Shown one piece after another: positions 37,662 to 48,747 of a stretch of 64,000 bases of DNA. Below the pieces are notes generated by a model. The model was not told the origin of the DNA, did not search any database, and saw nothing but the letters and a program-made list of their open reading frames with translations. A program made the position numbers and the translations under genes. The stretch spans positions 3,472,001 to 3,536,000 of the forward strand of contig OZ199838.1 in the NCBI GenBank assembly GCA_964304625.1. Reading direction: 5' to 3'. Position 1 is the stretch's first letter. Every line of letters starts with the position of its first letter. Source of the DNA: Kudoa neothunni (lineage: Eukaryota > Cnidaria).

Positions 37662-38003
37662 TCAATGAAATCTACTACAATCGCTAACTAATTTTTCAAA
37701 ATTTAAATCTAGGTTGCTTGTATTGATTCGTAGGACAGCCTGGAGGTTTGAATCAGTCGATAAATACCTATTCTTTGATTTGTTGATAAACATAACTGAA
37801 AAATTTTGTTCACATATGTAGGTAGATGCGAACAAAACAAAAAGCTTCCTTGAAAAGTTTTTTAGATTGATAATTTTTTCTTGGTTCAATGTTCGATAGA
37901 AATCAACTACGCTTTGTAACAATACTGCGCGTACATTAAACAGAGAGCAGCGGCTCTGTTGAACCACTAATAACCTATATAGTGTTGAGTCATATTGGTG
38001 CAT
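37662..38003 (-). pseudogene. hAT transposase C-terminal fragment
   Basis: A frame of about 113 codons ends with the hAT dimerisation block as found in ZBED5/GTF2IRD2-like transposases: KLFVLFASTYICEQNFSVMF, INKSKNRYLSTDSNLQAVLR, then LDLNFEKLVSD. Only the C-terminus is present; the DDE core and BED finger are absent, and no terminal repeats of this element were found. It lies 200 bp from a piggyBac relic. Confidence 0.75.
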
Positions 38004-38205
38004 TTATTCAGTGAGTATCTATTCGCTATACGCTTTTATTTTCAAATATAGACTTTATTATAATGTCTGGTTGCAGATTTATAATTTTCAATTGTAATTT
38101 ATCAGTAGCTTTTTCGAAACCATATGTAAACGGAGGCTTTAACAGATTGAATTAAGGCTCCATTTTTTTAAAATTTAAAAATTTCTTTCCTAATTTTTCT
38201 TTTAA

Positions 38206-39093
38206 CCTTACCTTCTAATGGTTTGGGGGTAAAATTTACCACATGTTTTTTTTCATTAAAAACATTCCAAAAAATATATACTACTTCGAACTTAATTATA
38301 TAATATAATTTCTATGAGTAGTTTTTGTAGAAAATAAGGAAATGTTAGATAAATTAATAAAATCGCATGCGCGAAACATAGGAAGATGTATGTATGATTC
38401 TAGTGATTTCATCGATGAATTTTGTTTATCAACACATGAACATCATGTTGTTGACGAAAATGTCTTCATATCGATGTTTCTCGGTGAAAAGTATATGTTG
38501 GTATCGTATGTTCCCAATAAATCAAAATGCGTGATTTTCTTAAAAAATCGTTGAACAATTATACGAAACATTGTTGACAACAAAGTCTAGAAACAAAGCA
38601 AAAAAGTCTCATCATTGTTTATGCACTCCAACAGGAACCTCTTCTTAATACAAAGCGAGAAATGTGTGGATACATTGAGAGGAAAATGATAAAAAATCTG
38701 AATGGTGCGAAAATTGTTAAAGTTTTATTGTCCAATTCGCGCATTTAAAAACTGTTTTAACTTCGCATAACTTTCAAGTATTCTTTTTAAGTTTTGTTTT
38801 AATATTTCGACCGGCGCAACACGTTTAATTCCGCTGAATTAACACAATTATTTTTTTAATGAAACTTCGATGTGTACCGAATAGGAGGGATCGTAAACGA
38901 AGTCGATTATCGCGTTGGTTACGTCAGAATTTAATGTGTTTCATCCATACGAATTAAAAATTATTCTACAGTATTGATTATTAGATTTTTTTAAGTGTTA
39001 TACTTCAAAAAAAAGTGGGGTAAAATTTTCCCCAAAGTCTATTGTTATTGTCTATTACACGTTCATCTCTTCGTTTTGGGGTTCATTAGGGGG
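38206..39093 (+). mobile_element. piggyBac-type element, 888 bp, internally deleted
   Basis: TTAA flanks both ends (38202-38205 and 39094-39097). Inverted terminal sequence is CCTTACCTTCTAATGG on the left and CCCCCTAATGAACCCC on the right (reverse complement). Subterminal inverted blocks GGGGGTAAAATTTACC and GTGGGGTAAAATTTTCCCC lie inside. A piggyBac-like coding relic occupies 38342-38554. Confidence 0.72.
38342..38554 (+). pseudogene. piggyBac transposase relic
   Basis: A 70-codon frame ends FLGEKYMLVSYVPNKSKCVI, which resembles a conserved piggyBac transposase strand (lvsYxPkKxKxVxL). The remaining catalytic domain is missing within the 888-bp element. The family assignment leans on the TTAA-flanked ends as much as on this fragment. 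Confidence 0.5.
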
Positions 39094-39097
39094 TTAA

Positions 39098-40553
39098 ATT
39101 GTCGTTGTAAATCTATGGCCTCGCGAAAATGATCTCTAAGAGATTGTATCCCATTATAATGAAGTGAATGATCATCGCTTATCTAGATTAATATTTCAAA
39201 ATTTCTACAGCAATAAAAAATAAAGAATAGACTTTGATATAGTTTTGGCATATAAAATTAAAACAAAAGATAACATTATGAAACTATAATAATTTATAAA
39301 AATTATTTCTTACTTTAACCATATAATTATGGAAAAATAACAGTTCTCAAGGCTATAAAATTGCCGTTATACCTCGCTTGGAAAAAATGGATTTCAAAAA
39401 TGTCATTAGAGTTAATTCGCGTCTAATACTAGAAATTGATATTCTTTCGGTGCCGGCTTAAACAGTTTAATTGGTATCTCACAGGCTCATGTTGGGTTAA
39501 AATTGATTATAGAATAAAAAATATGAAATACTAGTGATAAAGCTAAGTTTTCATGACTATAATAGATAACGTTTATAACAAACCTAACCAACCAGGCTGA
39601 TTCAATTATTTTTATATATTTATTAGTATTGATGCATAAATACTTTAAATTAATTATTCAATTGGTCAGACAGCTTAGTTACTGTAATAAATTACATTTC
39701 ATGTGCCCTGTATTTGTTTTAGAGGGCATACCGCTCAGACTTGGATGGAATTTTTATATATTATAAAATTAAATTAAAAAAATTATGATTTTAATATGTT
39801 GTCACAATTTATCAAAAGCTGTTGCCTATTATTCATAATAAAAAATTTGTAGATAGTGAATTGTAGCAAATGCCCTATTTTACAACCGAAAATAATTAAT
39901 TAGATAATATATGCGCAATCCTACTTACTATTAACTTATTAATTGCTCAGTAAGTGTCGCATTATACTAAATCATAAATATAATATTAATGTTAGATTCA
40001 ACTATCATCTTTAACTGGTAAATATTGTCACGGTCTCGTAGCTTTACCACTTTTAAATATCAATATTTCTCTTACCATAAAAGAAAAATATTACTTTTTA
40101 CGTGAATAAAGGTCATTAAAATATAATCAAAATCACTTGGATCATAAATTAATTATTTAAAGTGTTCAAAATGTTATACGAGTTATTTTTAAACACAAAA
40201 GTTTATAAAGTAATGATTTAAGCGAGATAAAATGAAACTTTGTATCCATTTCCACCAACAATTAATTAAGATTAATGGGGGGAGTTCTACATTCGATAAT
40301 GGACACGACTCTAAAATTTTGTTATTAATGCAATATGCTTAAAAATATGTTTACTATATAATTCCAAGCAAGAAATTTCTTCAGGTTTTTTAAATATGAG
40401 CTTTTTATAAATTATTTAAGATTACCGCATACATTAAATTAAAGAAGATTATTCGAGGCTAGAATAATCTGGTTTTTCAACTGATAACAAGAGAGCGGAT
40501 TCGGGAGTGCTTAAATATTCTAGATTACATCTGCTCTGTGGGGAATAAACTAT
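39098..40553. other. Intergenic, AT-rich
   Basis: No gene is seen. It is the 5' flank of the second PPxY microprotein gene, with no strong shared promoter block relative to 36236. Confidence 0.4.
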
Positions 40554-40818
40554 ATGATTGAACTTATTTCCACACTGCTTCTGATTCCTATCAATATGAT
40601 TATATTAGAGGCTATGACTCAATTTAACAGGCGCAAAAGACGACGGTTGCAAGTAATCATATGACATATTCTCTAGGTATTATAATTTATTTTAGAACCA
40701 TGCTAAAAGCAATAATGATCCACCAGTAGTACTCTCACCGAATGAAAACGGAGATGAGAAATACACCAGAAAAAGTTTAATAGTGAGTCCACCACCATAT
40801 GAAACACATTATATCTAA
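40554..40818 (+). CDS. One-pass membrane PPxY microprotein 2 (73 aa)
   Basis: Two exons, 40554-40652 and 40696-40818, with a 43-bp phase-0 intron at the same position as in the other three genes. The N-terminus is shorter than in its relatives: the helix starts almost at the Met (MIELISTLLLIPINMIILEA) and is followed by MTQFNRRKRRRLQ. The tail contains DPPVV and ends VSPPPYETHYI, giving a PPPY motif seven residues from the C-terminus. The N-truncation and the Glu within the helix make this the most diverged copy. Membrane adaptor role is inferred. Confidence 0.68.
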
Positions 40819-42666
40819 AGATGCTTGACATGTCCATATGAAATATTGAAACTACTAAATATACAGAATAACTTTCGTTGAATTTCTGCTGTACTTAAGC
40901 ATTCTTTGAATTATTTTTATTATGACTCTCCTAATTATAAAACAAGAGAGTTATTTAATTAATTTATTCTTTCAAATTTAGTTTATAGTGTGGATAGAAA
41001 AGGAGAGAATATGGAGCTTTTTTAAGCGAGGCAAAAACATTAAAATTATATCTCTTCCTAGTGAATAAATTTAGGTTTATTTTTATCGCCTTTCATCAGG
41101 AACCTCAAGTCCCTAAAGGAGTATTCCCAATCGGGGGTCCGTGCACTAATATCTAATATCAGGGGATTTGTAAAAAGATTTTTATTCTTAAAAATTTCAC
41201 TCATAAAAGCTAATCTTCCGAAAAATTACTGGCTTTAATAAAGTTGACCATAAAACATAACTCGGGAACAATAATATCAAGTATAAATTTACATGTTACA
41301 TACACTTAGGATTTCGTATTCATTTAGCTTAACAACTCTTCGGTGTGTGAAACGAAACGACAAAGAAAAAATTGTTATAGCCTATGAAAACAACTGTCTT
41401 TTTTCCACTTTAAAGATATTCCTCTCAGCACTGCATTCCATTATTTCCCATGCGCGCAGATTATAATTATTACTAACATTTGTTTATAAATCAGGTCGAA
41501 ATATTAATAATTTTAAAAAAAGTTTTATGCAATCAAAATTATAAGTTATAATTCTCCTTATTTTCAGTTTGAGAGTTTTAATTTTAATTAAAGTTCGCTT
41601 ATTTTCGGCAGTGTTTGGCCTAACAAATATAAATAAATCCAATAAAATATTCATAAACTATACATTGAGATATTAAAAATCTATATTTATTCAAAGATCT
41701 AATCCAAATTTAATAATTTCGCTAAGTTTTTTGCTTGTCGTAACCACCAACCATAGTCCCAACGAGTTAAGGCGATTATCATATCTATTATTCAATAATT
41801 AAATATTGATTAAATTTAGCTTAAATATAATATTATTTATAATAATCATTTAAAAAGTTTAAAAACATGAAAATATGTGATCCAACAATTAATTAAAGAC
41901 TTTAATAATATTAGGTCTTAATGTTCGCAATCACAACGGAAATGAAATATTGAGTTAATTTCACGTTTAACCGCTAAAATACTCTATATATTAAATTACG
42001 AGGTGGGATAAGCTTCAAAAAATGATTAATAAATTTGTTTTCATTCTAAAATGCCAAGATTGTGCAACAATCTCTCCTATATAAGGTAATTATATGTATG
42101 CAAGTTATAAATTGCGGCTGAACTTATATTTGTATAAATGAAAAGCTCGATTTCAAAATTACATTTGATTAATTAAATGAGATAAATTTTGTTTGAAATA
42201 GTCTTTATTGTTCTAATTAAGATAAACAAGAACATTCAAAATTTTAACACATTTCTGTAATTAATATAACATGTTAATATCAAAAATTCAATAAGATCTT
42301 ATTAAATCGCATGCAATATTGAATGATAATAAAATATAGATAACATCCGATTTTTTTCAAAAAATGTTATTAGGAAGATAAAAAGCTTAGCGGCGAGTTC
42401 TTTCGTAAAACTTACCATTATTTGAAATATTTATATTTCTAATAAATAACATCTCTAACAATAAATTTTTCATTTGAAGCTCACAAATATATTTATTATT
42501 GAGTGGTATTTTTTCATGATGTTTCAAACGTACTAAGTTACTAAATTGAGAAAAATATTTTCATTATCATTATTTTGAAAAAAGTAGATTATCTTTTTGG
42601 CATGCAATAATCATCCTTATTTATTATCAGAACGAGATAGACTAATTCCTTGGCAATAATATAGTG
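40819..42666. other. Intergenic between microprotein genes 2 and 3
   Basis: No gene is supported. A patch at 41060-41230 is open in two frames (one reads HQEPQVPKGVFPIGGPCTNI), but I cannot attach it to any family. Otherwise AT-rich. Confidence 0.35.
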
Positions 42667-42964
42667 ATGATAGTACAAGGCGGATACGGAGACTCTAATT
42701 TGTTGCACCTTCTATGGATTCTTGTTATGATCCCGGCCTATTTCGTTCTACTATTTGGGATGATTGAATTAAACAATCGCAAGAGACAAAGACTACTAGT
42801 AATTTGCAACCACACGCCGATCATTGTAGAGTCCATTATTATAGAAAATGATGGAAGATATTCAGTGCAAATCACAAGTTGTTGTAGTCACAGACCAGCA
42901 AGAGTCACATATTCCAACTCCAATTAATGGTGATGGAGTATATCCTCCATCATATACACCCTAG
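42667..42964 (+). CDS. One-pass membrane PPxY microprotein 3 (83 aa)
   Basis: Two exons, 42667-42798 and 42845-42964, with a 46-bp phase-0 intron. The N-terminal Gly-rich stretch (MIVQGGYGDSN) precedes a hydrophobic helix (LLHLLWILVMIPAYFVLLFG), then MIELNNRKRQRLL at the splice site. Exon 2 encodes a mildly charged tail ending DGVYPPSYTP, giving PPSY close to the C-terminus as in copy 1. Reading through the intron would stay open for a while but would lose the PPxY end, so splicing decides the product. Confidence 0.75.
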
Positions 42965-43267
42965 ATTTCCTCATTAAATAATTCCCAAAGTTTGTTGTTA
43001 CGTTAAATTTACTCACATTCCCACAAAGTTTTTCTTTGGATTCTTCAGATTTTGCTTTTTCTAATGTTATATTTTTAGTTATCATTAATTATAATGATAA
43101 AGTTCCGCTTTTGCAATTGTAACAGGATATTTTGTTTACCGGAAATATGATTTTTAATTTAATTGAATATAATTGGATTTGTATCCTGCCGATTAACCCT
43201 TGGCTGATTAATTGATTTACATTTGTTTCCTTACCCAGTTGAATTAGGGAAGGTTATACAGTAAGTA
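42965..43267. other. Intergenic, AT-rich
   Basis: Nothing recognised. Confidence 0.4.
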
Positions 43268-43964
43268 ACCAATTTCACACACTTTTTTTCGGGTACTTCT
43301 TGTTTATTATTCAGTTAAGTCAATATTTAATGCCAAAAATTACCATTGCATCACATTTTTAAATACCTATTATCTCGACTCCTAATGGCACCCTAGAGAT
43401 GAAAAATAAAATAATCAAAACTTAAAAATCTTGTTAGAACCCAAAAATAGGATTTATTTGTATATGGAACAATTCAATTCTGTTGATGGAGATGTATGAG
43501 TGGATTGAATGGTCACGAAGCAAAAAAATTGTAGTAGGCGTCGTCACGATAATCATCAAGAGAAATCAATTGGCCAAAGAAAAAGGTTTACTTTCATGTG
43601 CAATTGTGCAATTCGTGGAGGTTTTCGTTGTTTTAAAAAAAGTTCAACTTTTAAAAATCAAATTTTATTAATTAATCTGTTGATGCTACCTTTGAAACTA
43701 CCTCAGAGTAGATCAATCAAATCAGAACATTTTTTTAATGATAATCTGAAAATTTTATTTCCAATGTAGACGAAATTGTCTTATTCTACCAGTAATAAAA
43801 ATGGGAGCGTTTCATAGATTGTTGAAAAGTATTTTTGTGCTGTTAACACGTTTCTAGAGTTTTAATTATCTTTTAAAAATTAATATATAGTTTAATAGCC
43901 TTTTTAAGCGCAACTTAATAATTAATAGAGGTCAATTTTTTCTGAAATAATTGCGTGAAATTGG
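43268..43964 (+). mobile_element. Tigger-type relic, about 0.7 kb, internally deleted
   Basis: Inverted ends ACCAATTTCACACAC (left) and TGCGTGAAATTGGGT (right) resemble those of the intact-ended copy at 16423-18358. Inside, 43483-43769 keeps a decayed HTH region: YEWIEWSRSKKIVVGVVTII matches YDWICLTRSKKIELSAANII of the other copy, and a second frame gives GGFRCFKKSSTFKN matching HGWFRCFKKRYNIKK. At least one frameshift separates them. The catalytic core is gone. Confidence 0.75.
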
Positions 43965-44356
43965 GTGTGGCCGAGTCATCCAAACTCTGGGTTCTTGGGG
44001 GTCATTTTGTTTATTTAAAAAACTTGTAGATTATTGAATTTTTTGAGATCAGTTTATAATTAATGGGTTTTAGAATTAGGTAAAATAATCAAATTTATTG
44101 TTTTATTAATGGAGATAATTAAAATTAGTCGAAATTTTAAAAACATGTCATTGTCGTCGGCAACGCGCTATTTTCCGACCCCTGGATATTTATTATTTAA
44201 TCAATTATTCTTATTATTTTGTGATTGTATTCGGATATTTCGACGCTTTCTTATAATTTTCTAGTTTTTTTTAATAACATTTTTAAATTATTGACGTATA
44301 TTATTTTAAAGTATGTGTGAAATTTCAAACGGAGATCAAAAAGAGCGTGGGATAGT
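43965..44356. other. Intergenic, AT-rich
   Basis: No clear gene. The frame of the next entry is open for about 16 codons upstream of its ATG, so an upstream exon is possible. Confidence 0.35.
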
Positions 44357-44702
44357 ATGTGCTCTAATCATGATTGGTTAAAAGTAGATTTTAAATATTG
44401 GCCTGATCAATACGCTAAGGACAGAAATTCCGACTATCACAAATGTTAAACGAATTTATTAATTAATGAACACAGTAAAAACTCAACAAACTAACTCATT
44501 AAAGGTTATAACCGTAAAATGTAAAATTATCGCAAAACAGTTTATCAGAAGAAATAATAATACGTTATTGAGGTCGCAACCAACAAATAAACTAATATAT
44601 GATGTGAGCCAACGATACCCTGAGCGCTTAAAAAATAGATCAACCTTCCTAACTGAGGATTGTGAAGATGATGCAGAAGATTCAATTGACGACAATAATT
44701 AG
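44357..44702 (+). CDS. Hypothetical protein, about 104 aa, acidic C-terminus
   Basis: Possible two-exon gene, 44357-44444 and 44476-44702, spliced GT-AG in frame with a 31-bp intron. The first exon has HDWLKVDFKYWPDQYAKDRN. The WLxVDFxxW string is reminiscent of the p23/Sba1 co-chaperone C-terminal region, but no CS domain precedes it. The second exon is basic and ends with the acidic tail EDCEDDAEDSIDDNN, also p23-like in character. It may be a degraded p23-like gene or unrelated; I cannot decide. Confidence 0.3.
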
Positions 44703-44746
44703 AAAACGCGTTTAAAATAAAAAATTTTGTTATTTTAATAATACTA

Positions 44747-44889
44747 TTATTTTTTCCTTTGCGACCTTGGGTTTTTTAAGAGTTCTGACTTGGAGGTTTT
44801 CCGATAGTCTCGTTTAACGCCCTGGACTTGACCGATTTGATGCACATTTTTCTTGGTCTCCAACGGATTACGTGTAATTGGTTTCGTAC
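44747..44889 (-). other. Possible basic-tail exon on the minus strand
   Basis: After an acceptor-like GTACAG, a minus-strand frame stays open for 47 codons to TAA with a Lys/Arg-rich composition (NPLETKKNVHQIGQVQGVKR). The patch is GC-richer than its surroundings. No family and no upstream exon were found. Confidence 0.2.
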
Positions 44890-45529
44890 TGTACTAGGAT
44901 TAATTTAGTCTTGGTTGATAAAAAGAAATACAGCGGTTTTAATATCACGAAATAATTTCGGAATGATGCGTTTAGAATATTTTAATGATAGTAAAATCAA
45001 TTTTAAGTATTTATAAAATTCAGTACAATATAATTATAGAAAATAATCGCATATAATCCAGCTATAATATTATGGTAAAATAAAACATTAAAATTAAAAA
45101 CTAAATTTCAACAACTAATATAGGTTAGTCATTATTTTCAAACATAATGGTAACTCGGCGATAGTTAATTTATTAAGTCTAAAATAAAAAAATAAATATG
45201 AAATGAAGAATTAGGTTCACCTGCTGAGATAGATATAATTTAATTACAATTTAGTAAGCTATTTTTTAGGCTGTCATTTTCCGTAAAAATAACTAAAATA
45301 TCTGTGGCTTATTTTTATCTCAATCTCATGCAATAGATCTCTGATACATATATTTGCGAACTATAAAATATCACTGAATATTCTAGGTAAATAACCTAGA
45401 GAAGTAGATTTATAGATAAAACACTTTATAAAATGAAAATCTCAAACCTTACTTATTGTTAATATTTAAAAATATAAGAAAAATTTATAACCTACATGGA
45501 TTCAAAAATAAGGTTGTCTTTTTGTTTAC
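44890..45529. other. Intergenic, AT-rich
   Basis: Nothing recognised. Confidence 0.4.
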
Positions 45530-45985
45530 AAGGTAAACCCCTGGCGCAGCATTAGGTTGTGGAATTCTGGTTGGTCAGACCTTTTGCACTAACGCTGTAA
45601 GCACCGCAGGACGTAACATGAAACCCCGCCACTTATCTTTATGTGGTGGCGTGGGACTTTACCCATTAAACATCCTTGTCTCAGGGCGACCACCACCTCA
45701 CACCTTATCCCTTTATGGACGTGGCTCTGTAAGGCCTGCAAATTACTTGCTCTTCGATGGTTTCTGGGGATTCAAACTCCTATTCAAGCTCATCCCACTC
45801 CACAGCGAGCGTACACTTCAACCACAGCTCCCAAATATGGGATAGAGACCCATCGACACGGAAGCAGTAGTCTGACCATCGGCAGATTCGAACCCATTTA
45901 CCATATTACCATATCATATTACTACATTACCATATGGTTCTGAGCCCGAGTGTCACATCGACGTGCTCTCTGTCCTAGGCTTTCA
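45530..45985 (-). mobile_element. Possible tRNA-derived SINE, GC-rich island
   Basis: A 455-bp block of near-balanced base composition sits abruptly in AT-rich DNA. On the minus strand it contains a good pol III B box (GGGTTCGAATCTGCC, about 45885-45900) and, upstream, a possible A-box region in a tRNA-like head (GTGACACTCGGGCTCAG). An ATATGGTAATG-rich spacer, perhaps an internal expansion, separates them. Frames open on the plus strand across it have no protein similarity I recognise. There is no second copy in the window, so the SINE call is tentative. Confidence 0.4.
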
Positions 45986-47261
45986 AAAATAAGATGAGAT
46001 ATATATACATTTTACCCACATTATACTAAAATTCTATTTTTATTGCATCTTTTCATGGGGTGAACTTAGGTTTCTAAAAAAGTGATTATTCAAAAATGAA
46101 TGAATCAAAATTTTTTTCTCCAAATCCAAAATATAGTGAATTTAGAAACTTAACCAAAATCAAATTATAACAATTTTGTGCCAAAATTTAAATGATAAAT
46201 TATTATAACTTTTTTATAATTCATTTAAATTAACAAACAAAATATATATATCCTAAAAAATTGTGTATTATTCACATTTCGTTATTAAAAAGTTTATAAT
46301 CAATATTCAAACAGTAATAAAGGCGATAATTATAGAAAAAACGTGTAAAGCAGATTTAAATAACTGAGCTATACAATATTATAACTAGAAATTATCAAAA
46401 ATGTTTTTAAAGTATATAATTATCTTATAAGTTAATTTATGTGCCATAAAGTAAATTTTTAGTGGTTTTTGGAAATTTAACGAAAATTCTACATGTGCCG
46501 ACGCTGCTCCATTCGGGATTTGGTAACAAAATTAAAAGCAGTCATAATCAGCTGCATCCTTACTCTCGGAATTCTTCTATTTTAATATAATCAATCACTG
46601 TATTAAATACTGGAAAACGATCTAAAGAAGATGTTTTTCAGATGTCTAATCTTACCTTAACACGTGATGCAAACTCATTTTCTACGATTTAAAAAAACAT
46701 TATTTATTTTAGATCCATTAATTTTAAACATCAACATATATTTCTATGTAGTTTAGAAAAAATGTTTAATGTAAACAATTCGCAGTTATAGTTAACGATA
46801 CCCCAAGCAAAACTTAGAGCCTGTGACTCAATACATATAATCCTAAATATGGTATTTACAAGATTTCGATTTAGAGGGAAAATATCTCGATAATCAAGTT
46901 TTCAGATGGATTTGGGCTGGATATCTGAGAAAGTATCGATGATCAATTTTTCAAACTTCGAAGCATTTCTTAATATTTGTTATTTATTTATTGTAAACAC
47001 CAACAAGATGATAATTCTGACATATTTATAGTTTAATTCGTTTACCAATATGTCCATAAAAATAATTAATACATCATTGCACTTTAACGAAATATTTCTG
47101 TATAGAGTACACCCGCTTCCGCGCGAAATCAAATATTCTGGTAAATAAATCTTTTATTTGTATTTTAGACGTTGATAAAAGGATCATAATACAAAAAAGA
47201 ATGTGTTGATTCTACTAAGCAAATGGTTATGCGAACGGATTATTATATTTTTTTAATTTAA
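45986..47261. other. Intergenic, AT-rich
   Basis: No gene is seen. Confidence 0.45.
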
Positions 47262-48495
47262 CCCCATAACGATACTAGAGTCGAATCGACCCCAAAATAG
47301 AATTGAATAAAGTATAACTTTTTCTCCCTTATTCCAATGTTCTTGAATTCAACCTACTCATTATAAATATATTATTCTATGTTACTGAGGAAAAATAGCT
47401 AATTTAGGTTATATTATGTAGCCAAAATTTAAAGGATATCCTCCTACGATCATTTGGGGTCGATTCGATCCCATCTTTTTATTTCATCATTTTGTACTTA
47501 AATTTCATTAAATTTGTTATGAGATATTAAAAAAAATTTGCAGACAGAATTCTAAAGAAAAACCAAATTAATCCTTGAACTAATCTTACGCTACCTATTT
47601 GCACATTCAAACATTGCTAGTGCACGATTTCGGCGATCGATTGCACTAGATAGTATAAAATATTTTTTCCTTCAGTAATAATTTGGTATCAGGATAATAT
47701 CGATGGATTCTGAATTTAATTTTTTATTCCATAACGATGAGTCTACTTGTAGTGAACAAGAGAATGTTATAATTGACGATCTCTCAAGAAACTGATGACG
47801 ACGATCTGGGCATATATGATAATTCATTTATTGGCAAATATAGGTTAGTTTAAAATCTTACAAAAAGATCTACATCAAGAACGAGCGCATAAAATTTTTT
47901 TTAAAACTTTCCGCCGCGCTCAACAACCAATACGACGTTGAGAGTAAAATCAGTGCTTGATTGTAGTTATTTGCGGATTGTGCAATCGCAATCTTTGCAT
48001 TGACCAGTTAGATAGTCGTATCATTAAGTGTTTCAAAATTGAAAAAAAATAAACCACGGTTAATAATATATTAATTAGGTAGTCTTATGTTATAGATGAA
48101 CGCTGGAATACGTTATTTTTTATGTGCACATAAAAAAGTCATAAAGCTACCTTTGATGTTTGTTTTAATTCAGTGAAATTTCGCAAAAAGTGTAATAACT
48201 AGTATTATTAAATTGGTTTGTATAGATGAATCTCATTTCACGATGTAGCTGCTATTTCCTCGGTATGTGATTAACGATATTTAGCGAAGTTGCCGGAATA
48301 TATACATTAAAGGATTACCGAAGATTAATGGGTTAGTAAACCACAATTTACTTGAAATTCTGTGGATAGATTTCTTACATACTTTATAATCCGATAAAAA
48401 ATATTTTTTAGTAAAGAAAAATAAAATAAAAATGTGGGGTCGATTCGACCCCAAATGATCATTGAAGGTAAGTCGTTTTTATGATCGTTAGAGGG
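47262..48495 (+). mobile_element. piggyBac-type element, 1.23 kb, internally deleted
   Basis: TTAA flanks both ends (47258-47261 and 48496-48499). Terminal inverted repeats are CCCCATAACGATAC (left) and CCCTCTAACGATCA (right, reverse complement). Palindromic blocks GGGGTCGATTCGACCCC recur just inside both ends (about 47280, 47457 and 48435). Near 47703 an ATG opens an acidic start, MDSEFNFLFHNDESTCSEQE, typical of piggyBac transposase N-termini; it is soon out of frame, and the catalytic domain is absent. Confidence 0.82.
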
Positions 48496-48503
48496 TTAAA
48501 TAA

Positions 48504-48739
48504 GGCAGACTCTATTGGCAGGGTAAAATTTAATCCTAAGGTACATGCAAGCGTGCACACTGGAAATTTTTCATCCCAAAAATTCTTATTTACAAGCTGT
48601 TTAGAGGTTTAATTTTTTAGAATTTGCTATATTTAATTATTTTTGACTCATTTCTACACTCGTAGGGATCAGAAATAATTAAATATAATTAAAACTAGTG
48701 TCACCTGAATATTACTTACCCTGCCAATAACCATTTCCT
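48504..48739. mobile_element. MITE of the TGGCTATTGG family, copy C
   Basis: 236 bp with inverted ends (CTCTATTGGCAGGGTAA; and ATGGTTATTGGCAGGGTAA in reverse complement) and the AATTATTTTTGACTC core. It is flanked by a perfect 8-bp duplication, TTAAATAA (48496-48503 and 48740-48747). It sits directly against the right end of the piggyBac element, and its duplicated target includes that element's TTAA. Confidence 0.9.
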
Positions 48740-48747
48740 TTAAATAA

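Noticed and set aside
41120-41165. hAT terminal end (TTCCCAATCGGGGGTCCG)
   Set aside because: It lacks the CAG start and has no inverted partner nearby; the similarity to 11729-11760 is short.
45618-45943. Proteins of 75-100 aa on the plus strand
   Set aside because: They sit wholly within the GC-balanced SINE-like block and overlap each other; composition, not coding, explains their length.
45880-45960. Genuine tRNA gene on the minus strand
   Set aside because: The B box is good, but spacing to any A box is too long and no acceptor stem closes.
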